A stretch of DNA of 63,913 bases from Pseudonocardiales bacterium (GCA_019243635.1 JAFAUB010000021.1:1-63913), one strand, 5' to 3'; shown: positions 20,133 through 29,668, numbered from the stretch's first letter. Numbers and translations are program-made. The notes: generated by a model not told the origin, from the letters alone.

Positions 20133-20894
20133 CTATCCTCCGCGGTGGCGGCGGAACAGCCGGATCAGTGGGTCGAAGCGGATGTCCGCCACCCGTTCCT
20201 TCATCGGAATCAGGGCGTTATCGGTGATCTTGATGTGCTCCGGGCACACCTCGGTGCAGCACTTGGTGATGTTGCAGAACCCAAGACCGTGCTCGTCCTG
20301 CGCAGACTGTTTGCGATCCACGCCCTCCTCCTCGGCGGCGTCCAGCGGGTGCATGTCGAGCTCAGAGATCCGCATGAGAAAACGCGGTCCGGAGAAGCTC
20401 GTCTTGTTCTCCTCGTGGTCGCGGATCACGTGACAGGTGTTCTGGCACAGGAAGCACTCGATGCACTTGCGGAACTCCTGCGAGCGTTCCACATCCACCT
20501 GCTGCATCCGGTACTCACCGGGCTGCACACCCTTGGGCGGCATGAAGGAACGCACCTCGCGCGCTTTCTGATAGTTGTACGAGACGTCGGTGACGAGATC
20601 GCGGATGACCGGGAAGGTCCGCAAGGGGGTGATCGTCACCGGTAGCTGCGGCGGCAATGTGGACATCCGCGTCATGCACATCAGGCGCGGTCGGCCGTTG
20701 ATCTCGGCGCTGCACGATCCGCACTTACCCGCCTTGCAGTTCCACCGCACCGCGAGGTCAGGCGCCTGGGTCGCCTGCAGGCGATGGATGACATCGAGGA
20801 CCACCTCCCCCTCATTGACCTCGACGTCGAAGCCCACGAGGTTCCCGCCGCGGGTGTCACCCCGCCACACCTGGAAGCGCCGCTGGTTGCCCAT
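20133..20894 (-). CDS. sdhB: Succinate dehydrogenase iron-sulfur subunit (Sdh1 type)
   Basis: Electron-transfer subunit of succinate dehydrogenase/fumarate reductase. The N-terminal [2Fe-2S] ferredoxin domain shows CKAGKCGSCSAEINGRPRLMC. The C-terminal domain binds the [4Fe-4S] and [3Fe-4S] clusters (CIECFLCQNTCHV, CCTEVCPEHI). The 253-residue size and sequence style match Mycobacterium Rv0247c rather than the Sdh2 enzyme. It is the last gene of a three-gene operon, starting 1 base after the flavoprotein stop. Confidence 0.9.
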   Translation of the reverse strand: MGNQRRFQVWRGDTRGGNLVGFDVEVNEGEVVLDVIHRLQATQAPDLAVRWNCKAGKCGSCSAEINGRPRLMCMTRMSTLPPQLPVTITPLRTFPVIRDLVTDVSYNYQKAREVRSFMPPKGVQPGEYRMQQVDVERSQEFRKCIECFLCQNTCHVIRDHEENKTSFSGPRFLMRISELDMHPLDAAEEEGVDRKQSAQDEHGLGFCNITKCCTEVCPEHIKITDNALIPMKERVADIRFDPLIRLFRRHRGG

Positions 20895-20895
20895 G

Positions 20896-22803
20896 TCAGT
20901 CCGTCCCTCCCGGGAGCTCCTCGGCGGTGAAGTACTTCTTCAGCTCGTCATACTCGAACAGCTCGACCAGGTCCGCACGCATCGGAACCTGTTCCTTGCG
21001 CTCGACACGAACACCGGCCTCGACATCATCGGTATGCCACGTGCACACCAAGAGGAGATGTCGCCACTCAGGGTCCATCACCGGATAGTCGTCTCGGGTG
21101 TGCCCACCTCGGCTCTCGGCGCGCTCCAGCGCGGCCCGCGCGACGCACTCGCTCACCGCGAGCATGTTGCGCAGGTCCAGCGCGAGGTGCCAGCCGGGAT
21201 TGAACTGACGATGACCCTCCACCACGACATGTTCGGCTCGCCGACGCAGCTCGCGGAGTCGTTTGAGCGCGAGCTCCATCTCGTCTGCCCTGCGGATGAT
21301 TCCGACCAGGTCGTTCATGGTCTGCTGGAGCTCAAGCTGGAGCGAGTAGGGGTTCTCAGCCTCCATGCCGTCGGTTCCCGTACGGAAGGGGCTGATCGCC
21401 CGCTGTGCCGCGGCCGCCACCTCGGCCTCGCGGACCGACGGTCGGAGCCCGCCCAGGGAGTCCACGTAGGTCGCCGCGCCGAGGCCGGCCCGGCGACCGA
21501 ACACGAGCAGGTCCGACAGCGAGTTACCACCCAGCCGGTTGGAGCCGTGCATTCCACCGGCAACCTCACCGGCCGCGAAGAGTCCGCGCACCGAGGCTGC
21601 TGCGGTGTCCGGATCGACCTCCACTCCGCCCATGACGTAGTGGCAGGTGGGGCCGACCTCCATGGACTCCGCTGTGATGTCGACGTCGGCCAGTTCCTTG
21701 AACTGGTGGTACATCGAGGGGAGCCGCCTCATGATGACCTCAGCGGGCAGCCGGGTCGAGACGTCGAGGAAGACCCCGCCGTGCGGCGACCCACGACCCG
21801 CCTTGACCTCGGAGTTGATCGCACGCGCGACCTCGTCACGAGGTAGCAGCTCCGGTGGCCGGCGGTTGCTGTCCGGGTCGTCGTACCAGCGGTCCGCCTC
21901 ACGCTCTGAAGTCGCGTACTGGTCGGAGAAGACCTCGGGGACGTAGTCGAACATGAAGCGCTTGTTCTCGGAGTTGCGTAGCACCCCACCATCGCCTCGG
22001 ACCGACTCAGTGACCAGGATCCCCTTCACACTGGGCGGCCACACCATCCCGGTGGGGTGGAACTGGACGAACTCCATGTTGATCAGCGTCGCGCCGCAAC
22101 GCAACGCGAGGGCGTGCCCGTCCCCGGTGTACTCCCAGGAGTTGCTGGTGACCTTGAAAACCTTTCCGATGCCGCCAGTGGCCAGCACCACGGCAGGTGC
22201 GTCGAACCGGATGAAGTGGCCAGTCTCCCGCCAGTAGCCGAACGCCCCGGCCACCGCGTCGGCGTCTGTGAGCAGGTCCGTGATCGTGCATTCGGCGAAG
22301 ACCTTGAGGTTAGCCTCGTAGTCGCCATGTTCGGCGAAATCCTCCTGCTGCAGCGAGACGATCTTCTGCTGCAGCGTACGGATGAGCTCCAGACCTGTGC
22401 GATCACCCACATGCGCCAGCCGCGGGTACTCGTGCCCGCCGAAGTTGCGCTGGCTGATCTTGCCGTCCTTGGTGCGGTCGAACAGGGCACCGTAGGTCTC
22501 CAGCTCCCATACCCGCTGCGGCGCCTCCTTCGCGTGCAGCTCGGCCATTCGCCAGTTGTTGAGGAACTTGCCCCCGCGCATGGTGTCGCGATAATGGACC
22601 TGCCAGCTGTCCCGTGGGCTCACATTGCCCATCGACGCCGCGATACCTCCCTCGGCCATCACGGTGTGGGCCTTCCCCAACAAGGACTTGCAGACAACGG
22701 CGGTGCGTTTGCCCAGCTCACGAGCCTCGATCGCGGCCCGCAGCCCGGCGCCGCCCGCGCCGATCACCACGACGTCGTAGTCGTGCCGCTCAATCTCGGT
22801 CAT
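20896..22803 (-). CDS. sdhA: Succinate dehydrogenase flavoprotein subunit (Sdh1 type)
   Basis: Catalytic subunit oxidising succinate to fumarate. The 635-residue protein has the FAD motif VVIGAGGAGLRAAIEARE and a covalent-FAD histidine in LGKAHTVMAEGGIAASMG. It continues with PAVVLATGGIGKVF, the substrate-site HPTGM and AAGEVAGGMHGSNRLGGNSL. The C-terminal capping region has SRGGHTRDDYP. A GAGGAA site precedes ATG 22803, 16 bases after the membrane-anchor gene. It corresponds to Mycobacterium Rv0248c. A LysR gene is divergent from the operon. Confidence 0.92.
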   Translation of the reverse strand: MTEIERHDYDVVVIGAGGAGLRAAIEARELGKRTAVVCKSLLGKAHTVMAEGGIAASMGNVSPRDSWQVHYRDTMRGGKFLNNWRMAELHAKEAPQRVWELETYGALFDRTKDGKISQRNFGGHEYPRLAHVGDRTGLELIRTLQQKIVSLQQEDFAEHGDYEANLKVFAECTITDLLTDADAVAGAFGYWRETGHFIRFDAPAVVLATGGIGKVFKVTSNSWEYTGDGHALALRCGATLINMEFVQFHPTGMVWPPSVKGILVTESVRGDGGVLRNSENKRFMFDYVPEVFSDQYATSEREADRWYDDPDSNRRPPELLPRDEVARAINSEVKAGRGSPHGGVFLDVSTRLPAEVIMRRLPSMYHQFKELADVDITAESMEVGPTCHYVMGGVEVDPDTAAASVRGLFAAGEVAGGMHGSNRLGGNSLSDLLVFGRRAGLGAATYVDSLGGLRPSVREAEVAAAAQRAISPFRTGTDGMEAENPYSLQLELQQTMNDLVGIIRRADEMELALKRLRELRRRAEHVVVEGHRQFNPGWHLALDLRNMLAVSECVARAALERAESRGGHTRDDYPVMDPEWRHLLLVCTWHTDDVEAGVRVERKEQVPMRADLVELFEYDELKKYFTAEELPGGTD

Positions 22804-22819
22804 AGGTACCGATTCCTCA

Positions 22820-23656
22820 TCAGTTGAACAGGCGCAGGTCGGCTATCCAGCCCGCAGAGACGGCCATGATGTAGAAGTCCGTGAGCATCACAGTGATCAG
22901 CGACGCCCACGCGAACTGCATATGGCGACCGTTGAGCTTGGACAGATGCGTCCAGAACCAGTACCGCATGGGATGCTGGGAGAAGTGCTTCAGCCGGCCT
23001 CCGAAAACGTGCCGGCACGCATGGCACGACAGTGAGTACAACCACAGCATCGTGACGTTGACCAGCAGGATCAACGAGCCCAGACCAACGCCGAAGCCAC
23101 CGTCGGCGGGGAAGAACGCCGAGACCGCGTCATACGTGTTGATCAACAGCAAGGCGCTGGCGAAGTAGAAAAAATACCGATGTAGGTTCTGCAGCACCAG
23201 CGGGAGGCGGGTTTCCCCCCTGTACTTTCTCGCCGGCTCGGTCACTGCGCATCCGGGCGGAGACAGGAGAAAAGCCCGGTAGCCGGCCTTGCGGTAGTAG
23301 TAGCAGCTGGCCCGGAACCCGGCGAGGATCGGGAAGATCAGGATCGGCAGCGGCAGCGCCAGTGGAAACGCTGGCAGCGGCGTGCCGAGATGCGACGAGC
23401 CCGGCGCGCACGAAACACTCAGGCACGGTGAGTACAACGGAGTGAGGTAGTGGTACTCACCGACCCAGTAGTCGTTCCGCATGAACAACCTGACCGTCGT
23501 GTAGACGATGAAGACCCCTAGCACGATGGCGGTTACCAAGGGCGACACCCACCAGCGGTCGGTGCGCAGGGTCCGCGCCGGGACTGCTGCCCGACCGGAC
23601 TGTATCCGACCGGGTTGGGCGAGGTCCGATGGCGAGGACGATGAGGTGGTTGTCAT
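22820..23656 (-). CDS. Succinate dehydrogenase membrane anchor (Rv0249c-like)
   Basis: A 278-residue integral membrane subunit that should anchor the flavoprotein and iron-sulfur subunits and pass electrons to menaquinone. About five helices are visible (VTAIVLGVFIVYTTVRLF, LALPLPILIFPILAGF, FYFASALLLINTYDAV, VGLGSLILLVNVTMLWLYS, FAWASLITVMLTDFYIMAV). Histidines suited to heme ligation occur in LHRYFFYF, SCHACRHVF, HFSQHPMRYWFW and THLSKLNGRH. Size and position match Mycobacterium Rv0249c; the ordinary SdhC/SdhD pair is not present. First gene of the operon. The first 35 residues are a polar cytoplasmic tail. Confidence 0.82.
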   Translation of the reverse strand: MTTTSSSSPSDLAQPGRIQSGRAAVPARTLRTDRWWVSPLVTAIVLGVFIVYTTVRLFMRNDYWVGEYHYLTPLYSPCLSVSCAPGSSHLGTPLPAFPLALPLPILIFPILAGFRASCYYYRKAGYRAFLLSPPGCAVTEPARKYRGETRLPLVLQNLHRYFFYFASALLLINTYDAVSAFFPADGGFGVGLGSLILLVNVTMLWLYSLSCHACRHVFGGRLKHFSQHPMRYWFWTHLSKLNGRHMQFAWASLITVMLTDFYIMAVSAGWIADLRLFN

Positions 23657-23814
23657 GAGGTCGATTCCGGTCGGGGCTACAGGCCAGTGTGTTCAGTTCA
23701 GGTCGCGGTGGCAGCCTCAGCCAGCACCATCACCACGGGTCGGCGGGCCGCGCGGCGATAACTCACAGTAAGCCGAACCCATGGCACAGGTCCAAGATAT
23801 GGTCATGCTTGTCT

Positions 23815-23833
23815 TGATAGCGATAAGCTATCA
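23815..23833. promoter_or_regulatory. LysR-type operator overlapping the lysR start
   Basis: TGATAGCGATAAGCTATCA is a perfect dyad with 7-bp arms and a 5-base centre. Its last base is the A of the lysR ATG. It has the form of a LysR box (T-N11-A) and is well placed for autorepression. The divergent sdh operon starts about 160 bases away. Confidence 0.6.
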
Positions 23834-24867
23834 TGGTGCAGCTACAGCAGCTGGTCTACTTTCTGGCCGTCGCTCGGACCCGCCACTTCACCCGGGCGGC
23901 CGCGCTCACGCACGTCGCCCAGCCCTCGCTGAGCAGACAGATCCATTGCCTGGAGCGCGAGCTGGGCAGCGAGCTGTTCCATCGAGCCCGGGGCAACGTG
24001 ACGCTCACGCCGGCTGGGGAGGTGCTCGTCCCCCTCGCCAAGCGGATCCTGGCCGACGTCGAGACCGCCCGGTTGCAGGTGCACGAGCTGGCTGAGCTTC
24101 GCCAGGGCCGGCTGCGGCTCGGTGCCACCCCCAGCCTCTGCACCGGGCCGCTGGCCCACGCACTCGCCAACTTCGGCGCCCGCTACCCAGGCATCCAGCT
24201 CATCATCGACGAAAGCGGGTCCCGAGACCTGGTACGCCAACTCGCGGAAGGAGCCATCGACCTGGCGATGATCACTTCCCCGGTGCACCGAGGGGACCCC
24301 ACTCTGGACACCATCCCGATTCTTCGCGAGCAGCTCACCGTCGCCGTTCCACGCACCATGGACCTCGACTTCGACTCGTTTCGGATCGGGGACCTCCGGG
24401 ACCGCCCCCTGGTGATGTTCCGGGAGGGCTATGACCTCAGGTCAATGACCCTCACGGCCTGTCAGCGGGCAGGGTTTCAGCCACGGTTCGCCATCGAAGG
24501 GGGCGAGATGGACGCGGTACTCAGCTTCGTCGAAGCCGGCCTCGGCATCGCCGTGGTCCCCAGCATGGTTCTCCAGGGCCGCCCTCAGCTTCGTGGTGTG
24601 CCGTTCATGCCTCCCCCTCCGATCCGGACCATCGCGCTTGCCCACCGCACCGACGTGCACCCAACCCGAGCCGCTGAGGAGTTCCGCGCCACGCTGGTGT
24701 GGCTGCTCAACAGTGCACACGCTCAAGGCAGCCTCCCCGCTGGCGTCGAACTCGTCATGCCCGGCGGAACACCCTGTGGTCAGTCGGGACATGGCTCGAC
24801 CTCGGCGGCCCAGTCACCCAGGCCGAGCTCCTCACGTACCACGCGCCACGCCAGTCCCTCCGAGTAG
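23833..24867 (+). CDS. LysR-family transcriptional regulator
   Basis: A 344-residue LysR regulator. The N-terminal winged HTH is typical (FLAVARTRHFTRAAALTHVAQPSLSRQIHCLE split over residues 9-40; LFHRARGNVTLTPAG). The C-terminal effector domain follows (LRLGATPSLCTGPLAHALANF, DLAMITSPV, VLSFVEAGLGIAVVPSMV). The last 45 residues are low-complexity Ser/Pro/Arg and overlap the 3' end of recX on the other strand by 88 bases, suggesting read-through past an older stop. It is divergent from the Sdh1 operon, its most likely target. The effector is unknown. Confidence 0.85.
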   Translation: MVQLQQLVYFLAVARTRHFTRAAALTHVAQPSLSRQIHCLERELGSELFHRARGNVTLTPAGEVLVPLAKRILADVETARLQVHELAELRQGRLRLGATPSLCTGPLAHALANFGARYPGIQLIIDESGSRDLVRQLAEGAIDLAMITSPVHRGDPTLDTIPILREQLTVAVPRTMDLDFDSFRIGDLRDRPLVMFREGYDLRSMTLTACQRAGFQPRFAIEGGEMDAVLSFVEAGLGIAVVPSMVLQGRPQLRGVPFMPPPPIRTIALAHRTDVHPTRAAEEFRATLVWLLNSAHAQGSLPAGVELVMPGGTPCGQSGHGSTSAAQSPRPSSSRTTRHASPSE

Positions 24868-25340
24868 CCTTTGCGGGCCAGCATCCCGCCCAGTTTGCGA
24901 GCCAGGATCCTTGCGTCCCGCACGGTGCTGGTCCGTATCCTGCGCCGGACCAGTTCGCGGGCCCGCAGCTCCTCATCCTCGGGCCGTACCGTCGCCACGA
25001 CCTCGCGGACGATCTCATCTGGCACTCCCCGGCGCCGGAGCGCGGTACTCAGCGCTCGCCTACCCAGACCACGATGGCGGTGCCCAGAGTGCACCGCCGA
25101 CTCGGCGAAGACGGCGTCATCCACCAGGCCCACCTCGACCAGGCGGTGCAGCACTGGCTCGCCGACCTCCTGGGGAATCCCGCGCATGCGCAGCGCATCG
25201 GCCAGCTCGGCCCTGCTACGCGGACACGCAGCGAGTAACCGGAGACAGACCTCCTGCGCCTCCGCCGCCGGACTGATGGCCTTGGCGTCCGGGGAGTCCG
25301 TCACGGCAGCTCCGTCGACGCCAGGACTGCGCCTCCTCAT
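24780..25340 (-). CDS. recX: RecA regulator RecX
   Basis: RecX binds RecA filaments and limits recombinase activity. The 186-residue protein shows the three-helix repeats of the family: CLRLLAACPRSRAELADAL, VDDAVFAESAVHSGHRHRGLGRRAL, IRTSTVRDARILARKLGGMLARKGYSEG. ATG 25340 lies 34 bases after the recA stop; GTG 25304 is an alternative. As in Mycobacterium it follows recA on the same strand. Its 3' end overlaps the convergent lysR. Confidence 0.88.
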   Translation of the reverse strand: MRRRSPGVDGAAVTDSPDAKAISPAAEAQEVCLRLLAACPRSRAELADALRMRGIPQEVGEPVLHRLVEVGLVDDAVFAESAVHSGHRHRGLGRRALSTALRRRGVPDEIVREVVATVRPEDEELRARELVRRRIRTSTVRDARILARKLGGMLARKGYSEGLAWRVVREELGLGDWAAEVEPCPD

Positions 25341-25374
25341 CGGAGCCCCTGGCGTCGCATTACAGGCCGGGACA

Positions 25375-27726
25375 TCAGAAGTCCACCGGGGCCGGCACGG
25401 TCTGGTCGTCGTCGAGCTTCGCCCCGATGCCGAGTTTGTCCTTGATCCGCTTCTCGATCTCGGCAGCGACGTCGGGACTGTCGCCGAGGAACTTGCGCGC
25501 GTTCTCCTTACCCTGACCGAGCTGGTCACCCTCATAGGTGTACCAGGCGCCTGACTTGCGAATGACGCCCTGCTCCACACCCAGATCGATCAACGAGCCC
25601 TCCTTGCTGATCCCATGGCCGTACAGAATATCGAACTCCGCTTGTTTGAATGGAGGAGCGCAGTTGTGAACCAAGACATCGTTCGCAATAAAGTTGTGCA
25701 GCTCGTCGACCTCGATATCGAACGTCCGGCACCGGCGCGAGGTCAGGACTGCAACGATCCGTGAGTAGCACAGTCCCTCAGCAAGGATCTCCTGAAGAAA
25801 TACGTCGTCGAGTGCGTTAGCGAGACACGCCAGCCGATCCCTGCGGAGCCGACTCGCACCCAACACCTGCTTCATCCCACCCTGCGGGGTACCCGCCCGT
25901 TCACCGATCAGCTGGGCCGCCTGCTGGGCAGTGACGCCGCGACTCGCGAGGTGGCTGAGCACCGGCTCTGTCACCTCCTCGGACAGGTAGATCCGCTGAG
26001 ATCCCCGATACCGGCCATCGAGCGACGCAAGCTCCTTGACGAGTACGGCCCCACGAGGGCCCCACATCGGAACGCCAGCGGCGAACGTACTGACGTTGTC
26101 GGCACCAGCGATACGCACCTCCCAGCTGGGCAGCTTCCCGCTGACTCGACGACCGCAGATCAAGCTACTCCGCTGCGCTCTCGGGTCTCGACGGCTCACT
26201 GTGCTGCCGATCCCCCACCGCAACAGGAGCCAATGCAGCTGCTGAGCGAGCTGAGCCGATGTGGTCGTGTACCCCAGCCGGATCTCACCGGTCTGTTCCC
26301 GGCTCACGTATCCATCGGTCTCAAATAGACCGAAGAGCAGGTTGGCGACCACCTCGGCGGAGACATCTGGAGCAAAAAAAAGCGTCGGTATCTGCTTCTC
26401 TGACGCTAGCCTGCCCCAGATCCCGGCCTGACGGCACAGCTCGAGCACGCCGTTCTTCTCATCCGGACGATGCGAGAACGCCACCTGGAGACCGTCAGAA
26501 CGTCGCTTCGCGTCGCACCCAAGCCGCGCGGCAATCGTGGCCGCGTCGGCATGGAGCGCGTATGTGACGTTGATGAACGTGACCGGTGTCTTACCGCCGA
26601 CGTAGCCGTCACCGATGAGATAACCGAGCAGACGAGCGTGTTCCGGTGTAACTGGCTCGGCGTCTCCGAACCCCAGGAACTCGCGGGGTCGCGCCACCCG
26701 ATCCCCAGCCACGAGTTGACCTGCCGGGCGCCAGCCAGCCTCGGTGAGGATCCTGTGGTCCGGTGTTACCCACAGCTCGGTGCCATCCCTCAACCGAAGA
26801 CCCATCACGTCTTGCTCACCCTGGTCGAACCAGGAGACCACCGGTCGGCTGCGCAGCATCCCCGCCTTATCAGCGGCGACCACGTGCACCGGAAGCCGGC
26901 CATCGACGACGTCCTCGATCAGGTGCGTCTGACCCGTTACGGGGTCGAACAGGCGAGTCCCAGCGGCCACGCACTTGTTCTTCACCACCTTGACGCGAGT
27001 CCGGTTGCCTACCGCGTCCGAGCCGTCCTTGAGCGTCTCGATCCGGCGGATATCCAGCCGTACCGAGGCGTAGAACTTCAGCGCCTTGCCGCCACTGGTG
27101 GTCTCCGGGGAGCCGAAGAAGACCCCGACCTTCTCTCGGAGCTGGTTGATGAAGATCGCCGTAGTGCCCGAGTGGCTCAGCGCACCGGTGATCTTTCGCA
27201 GCGCCTGGCTCATCAGACGGGCCTGCAGGCCGACGTGCGCGTCACCCATCTCGCCCTCGATCTCCGCCCTCGGCACGAGGGCCGCCACCGAGTCGATCAC
27301 CACGACGTCCAGCGCACCGGAGCGGATCAGCATGTCCGTGATCTCCAGCGCCTGTTCCCCGGTGTCGGGCTGGGAGACCAGCAGGGCGTCGGTGTCCACT
27401 CCGAGCGCCTTCGCGTAGTCGGGATCCAGCGCGTGCTCGGCGTCGATGAACGCGGCGATCCCGCCGGCACGCTGTGCGTTAGCCACAGCGTGCAGCGCGA
27501 CCGTCGTCTTTCCGGAGGACTCCGGGCCGTACACCTCGATCACCCGGCCGCGAGGCAGGCCGCCGATTCCCAGCGCCACGTCCAGCGCGATGGAGCCGGT
27601 AGGGATCACCTCGATGGGCGCGCGGCCCTCCTCGCCGAGGCGCATCACCGAGCCCTTGCCGCATTGCTTCTCAATCTGGGCCAAGGCGATCTCGAGCGCC
27701 TTCTCCCGGTCCGGTGCTGGTGCCAT
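25375..27726 (-). CDS. recA: Recombinase RecA with intein
   Basis: RecA forms filaments on single-stranded DNA, drives strand exchange and triggers LexA self-cleavage. The precursor is 783 residues: a RecA of about 346 residues interrupted by a 437-residue intein. RecA motifs are intact: [17 protein letters not shown] (Walker A), [22 protein letters not shown] (Walker B), [14 protein letters not shown]. The interruption lies between VVKNK and [15 protein letters not shown], the C-terminal part of loop L2 region. ATG 27726 ([15 protein letters not shown]) is chosen with GAGGTGG upstream; the longer frame lacks resemblance. An SOS box is 126 bases upstream. recX follows. Confidence 0.95.
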   Translation of the reverse strand: MAPAPDREKALEIALAQIEKQCGKGSVMRLGEEGRAPIEVIPTGSIALDVALGIGGLPRGRVIEVYGPESSGKTTVALHAVANAQRAGGIAAFIDAEHALDPDYAKALGVDTDALLVSQPDTGEQALEITDMLIRSGALDVVVIDSVAALVPRAEIEGEMGDAHVGLQARLMSQALRKITGALSHSGTTAIFINQLREKVGVFFGSPETTSGGKALKFYASVRLDIRRIETLKDGSDAVGNRTRVKVVKNKCVAAGTRLFDPVTGQTHLIEDVVDGRLPVHVVAADKAGMLRSRPVVSWFDQGEQDVMGLRLRDGTELWVTPDHRILTEAGWRPAGQLVAGDRVARPREFLGFGDAEPVTPEHARLLGYLIGDGYVGGKTPVTFINVTYALHADAATIAARLGCDAKRRSDGLQVAFSHRPDEKNGVLELCRQAGIWGRLASEKQIPTLFFAPDVSAEVVANLLFGLFETDGYVSREQTGEIRLGYTTTSAQLAQQLHWLLLRWGIGSTVSRRDPRAQRSSLICGRRVSGKLPSWEVRIAGADNVSTFAAGVPMWGPRGAVLVKELASLDGRYRGSQRIYLSEEVTEPVLSHLASRGVTAQQAAQLIGERAGTPQGGMKQVLGASRLRRDRLACLANALDDVFLQEILAEGLCYSRIVAVLTSRRCRTFDIEVDELHNFIANDVLVHNCAPPFKQAEFDILYGHGISKEGSLIDLGVEQGVIRKSGAWYTYEGDQLGQGKENARKFLGDSPDVAAEIEKRIKDKLGIGAKLDDDQTVPAPVDF
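25663..26973 (-). mobile_element. RecA intein with LAGLIDADG homing endonuclease
   Basis: A 437-residue protein intron within RecA. The N-terminal splice residue is Cys1 ([11 protein letters not shown]), block B carries the TxxH histidine ([11 protein letters not shown]), and the C-terminal block ends [15 protein letters not shown] before the +1 Cys of the host. All residues needed for splicing are present. The central endonuclease has two DOD motifs, [13 protein letters not shown] and [13 protein letters not shown], both with their catalytic Asp, so cleavage of an intein-free recA allele is plausible. The insertion point (KNK/CAPPF) and length match the Mycobacterium tuberculosis RecA intein (440 residues), not the M. 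leprae site. Vertical inheritance versus recent homing cannot be told from one sequence. Confidence 0.93.
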
Positions 27727-27851
27727 CTGACGGTCCACCTCGCTGATCGGTTCTGCTGGGTCGGGGTCGACGCTAAGCGGTAGGACCGACACTTCGCGGC
27801 GACACTCGCCGGATCTGTGGACAGGCATCCGACTGTGGACAACATCCTAGG

Positions 27852-27865
27852 CGAACGCATGTTCG
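27852..27865. promoter_or_regulatory. SOS box (LexA operator) of recA
   Basis: CGAACGCATGTTCG matches CGAAC-N4-GTTCG exactly and lies 126 bases upstream of the recA start, in the 261-base gap before the DUF3046 gene. It should place recA under LexA. Confidence 0.82.
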
Positions 27866-27987
27866 ACGCCAGAGCGACACGCCGGTGCGCTACCCGGCTG
27901 CGCCCATCGGCACCACGGCCGAGCCGAAGAGGCCGACACACCGGGTTAATCACAGGCAGAGACGCCGGCAAGGGCGGGTCCGTGTGC

Positions 27988-28182
27988 TCAGCGCCGTTCC
28001 TCGGGAACGTCGAATGTGGAGCACACCACAGCCCAGACCCGCTTGGTGTCAATACCCGCCTCCAGCGCCCCGTTCACCGTCCGACCACCGAGCTCGGCGA
28101 ACACGTGGTCATGGGCCAACGCGGCCGCTCTGACCGCACCGAACTCCTCGTTCATCCGCTGCCGGAAGTGCGTGATCCGCAT
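27988..28182 (-). CDS. DUF3046 family protein
   Basis: A 64-residue protein starting MRITHFRQRMNEEFG and ending STFDVPEERR, matching the small actinobacterial DUF3046 family (Rv2738c type) in size and motifs (HVFAELGGRTVNGALEAG, KRVWAVVC). Function is unknown; the gene is habitually next to recA, as here. ATG 28182 is chosen because the upstream residues of the frame do not fit the family. It is about 120 bases from the recA SOS box and may have its own promoter. Confidence 0.85.
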   Translation of the reverse strand: MRITHFRQRMNEEFGAVRAAALAHDHVFAELGGRTVNGALEAGIDTKRVWAVVCSTFDVPEERR

Positions 28183-28223
28183 TTCACTAAGGTTAGGTAC
28201 CCACCTCCGGCTATCGTGATGGG

Positions 28224-28358
28224 GTGCTCGCCCAGGGAGGTCCGACACAGGGAGATCCGACGGGGCTGTCCTCCACCGCTGGACAGCTGGTGATCCTTTT
28301 CGGCCTGCTCTCCGCTCTGCTGGTGCTCATCCGCTGGTGGTGGCAACGGGGCCGCTGA
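28224..28358 (+). CDS. Possible 44-residue single-helix membrane protein
   Basis: GTG 28224 opens a frame that ends at TGA 28358. It encodes a polar N terminus of about 18 residues (VLAQGGPTQGDPTG), one membrane helix (GQLVILFGLLSALLVLI) and a basic aromatic end (RWWWQRGR). The start has a GATGGGG stretch upstream. It is divergent from the DUF3046 gene. No family was recognised; the clean helix with positive C-terminal charges is the only evidence. Confidence 0.42.
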   Translation: MLAQGGPTQGDPTGLSSTAGQLVILFGLLSALLVLIRWWWQRGR

Positions 28359-28555
28359 TCCGCGCATAGCGGCGCTCCCTGCGCTGCGGCGGCGCGGCGC
28401 GAACGTGGGCGAACGTGGTGGCCGGCTGCGGTCAGGCAGCGACCCGGGGCCAGGTCGACGTGCCGGCAAATGGTGCCCTCCCACGACCGACGCGGGCATA
28501 AGCTGCACAGCGGCGCGCTGCACAGCTCGCCATCGAGTGGAGGGGGGCCACCACT

Positions 28556-29644
28556 GTGACCGACGTATTCCGATCCGGCGACCACGAGCAGGTCGTATTC
28601 TGCCGCGAGGAGTCCTCCGGGCTCCGCGTCATCATCGCCATCCATTCCACCGCGCTGGGGCCGGCACTCGGCGGCACCCGGTTCCACCCCTACGTCAGCG
28701 AGGAGGACGCCCTCGCTGACGTACTGCACCTGGCCCGCGCGATGTCCTACAAGAACGCGCTCGCCGGGCTGGACCACGGCGGTGGCAAGGCCGTCATCCT
28801 CGGCGACCCGACGCGGGACAAGACCGAGGTGGTGCTGCGCGCTTATGGGCGCTTCGTGCAGTCGCTGGGCGGCCGCTACATCACCGCATGCGACGTCGGA
28901 ACCTACGTCGAGGACATGGACATCGTCGCCAGGGAGTCCGAGTTCGTCACCGGGCGCTCGTTGGCCCACGGTGGCGCCGGCGACTCGTCGATCCTGACCG
29001 CCTTCGGTGTCTTCCAGGGCATGCGCGCGGCGGCCGAACACGTCTGGGGTGCGCCTACCCTGTCCGGGCGTCGGGTGGGCATCGCCGGCGTCGGCAAGGT
29101 CGGGAGACACCTCGTTGATCACGTACTCGCCGACGGCGCGGAGGTGATCGTGACCGACGTCAGCGAGCGGGCTATCGAGCAGGTCCGCACCGCGCATCCC
29201 GAGGTGGTGGTGGCGCCGAGCACTGAGGCTCTCGTACGTGAGCCGATCGACGTGTACGCCCCGTGTGCGCTCGGCGCGGCGCTGGACGATCCCACGGTGA
29301 CGGCGCTGCGCGCCGAGGTCGTCTGCGGTGGCGCGAACAACCAGCTTGAGCACCCCGGTGTGGAGAAGCTCCTCGACCAGCGGGGCATCCTTTACACACC
29401 CGACTATGTGGTGAACTCCGGTGGAGTCATTCAGGTGGCTGACGAGATCGGGGGCTTCGACTTCCAGCGGGCCAAAGCCCGGGTCGCCAAGATCTTCGAT
29501 ACCACTCGGGAGATCTTCGCGCTGGCCGAGCGGGACGACGTGCCGCCCGCCGTCGCCGCCGACCACCTAGCCGAACGACGGATCACCGACGTGGGCCGGC
29601 TGCGCAAGATCCTCGTCAACGCCCGCCCCGCTATACGCTGGTGA
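28556..29644 (+). CDS. vdh: Valine/leucine dehydrogenase (Glu/Leu/Phe/Val family)
   Basis: NAD-dependent oxidative deamination of branched-chain amino acids to 2-oxo acids; in Streptomyces this enzyme supplies precursors for macrolides and branched fatty acids. The 362-residue protein has the catalytic lysine region ([19 protein letters not shown]), the substrate-site [13 protein letters not shown] and the NAD Rossmann motif [29 protein letters not shown] and [16 protein letters not shown] complete the family pattern. The GTG start has GGAGGGG just upstream. The sequence is closest in feel to actinomycete valine dehydrogenase; leucine preference is possible. Confidence 0.85.
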   Translation: MTDVFRSGDHEQVVFCREESSGLRVIIAIHSTALGPALGGTRFHPYVSEEDALADVLHLARAMSYKNALAGLDHGGGKAVILGDPTRDKTEVVLRAYGRFVQSLGGRYITACDVGTYVEDMDIVARESEFVTGRSLAHGGAGDSSILTAFGVFQGMRAAAEHVWGAPTLSGRRVGIAGVGKVGRHLVDHVLADGAEVIVTDVSERAIEQVRTAHPEVVVAPSTEALVREPIDVYAPCALGAALDDPTVTALRAEVVCGGANNQLEHPGVEKLLDQRGILYTPDYVVNSGGVIQVADEIGGFDFQRAKARVAKIFDTTREIFALAERDDVPPAVAADHLAERRITDVGRLRKILVNARPAIRW

Positions 29645-29668
29645 TCTCCACCAGCGGGGTGATCCAGG

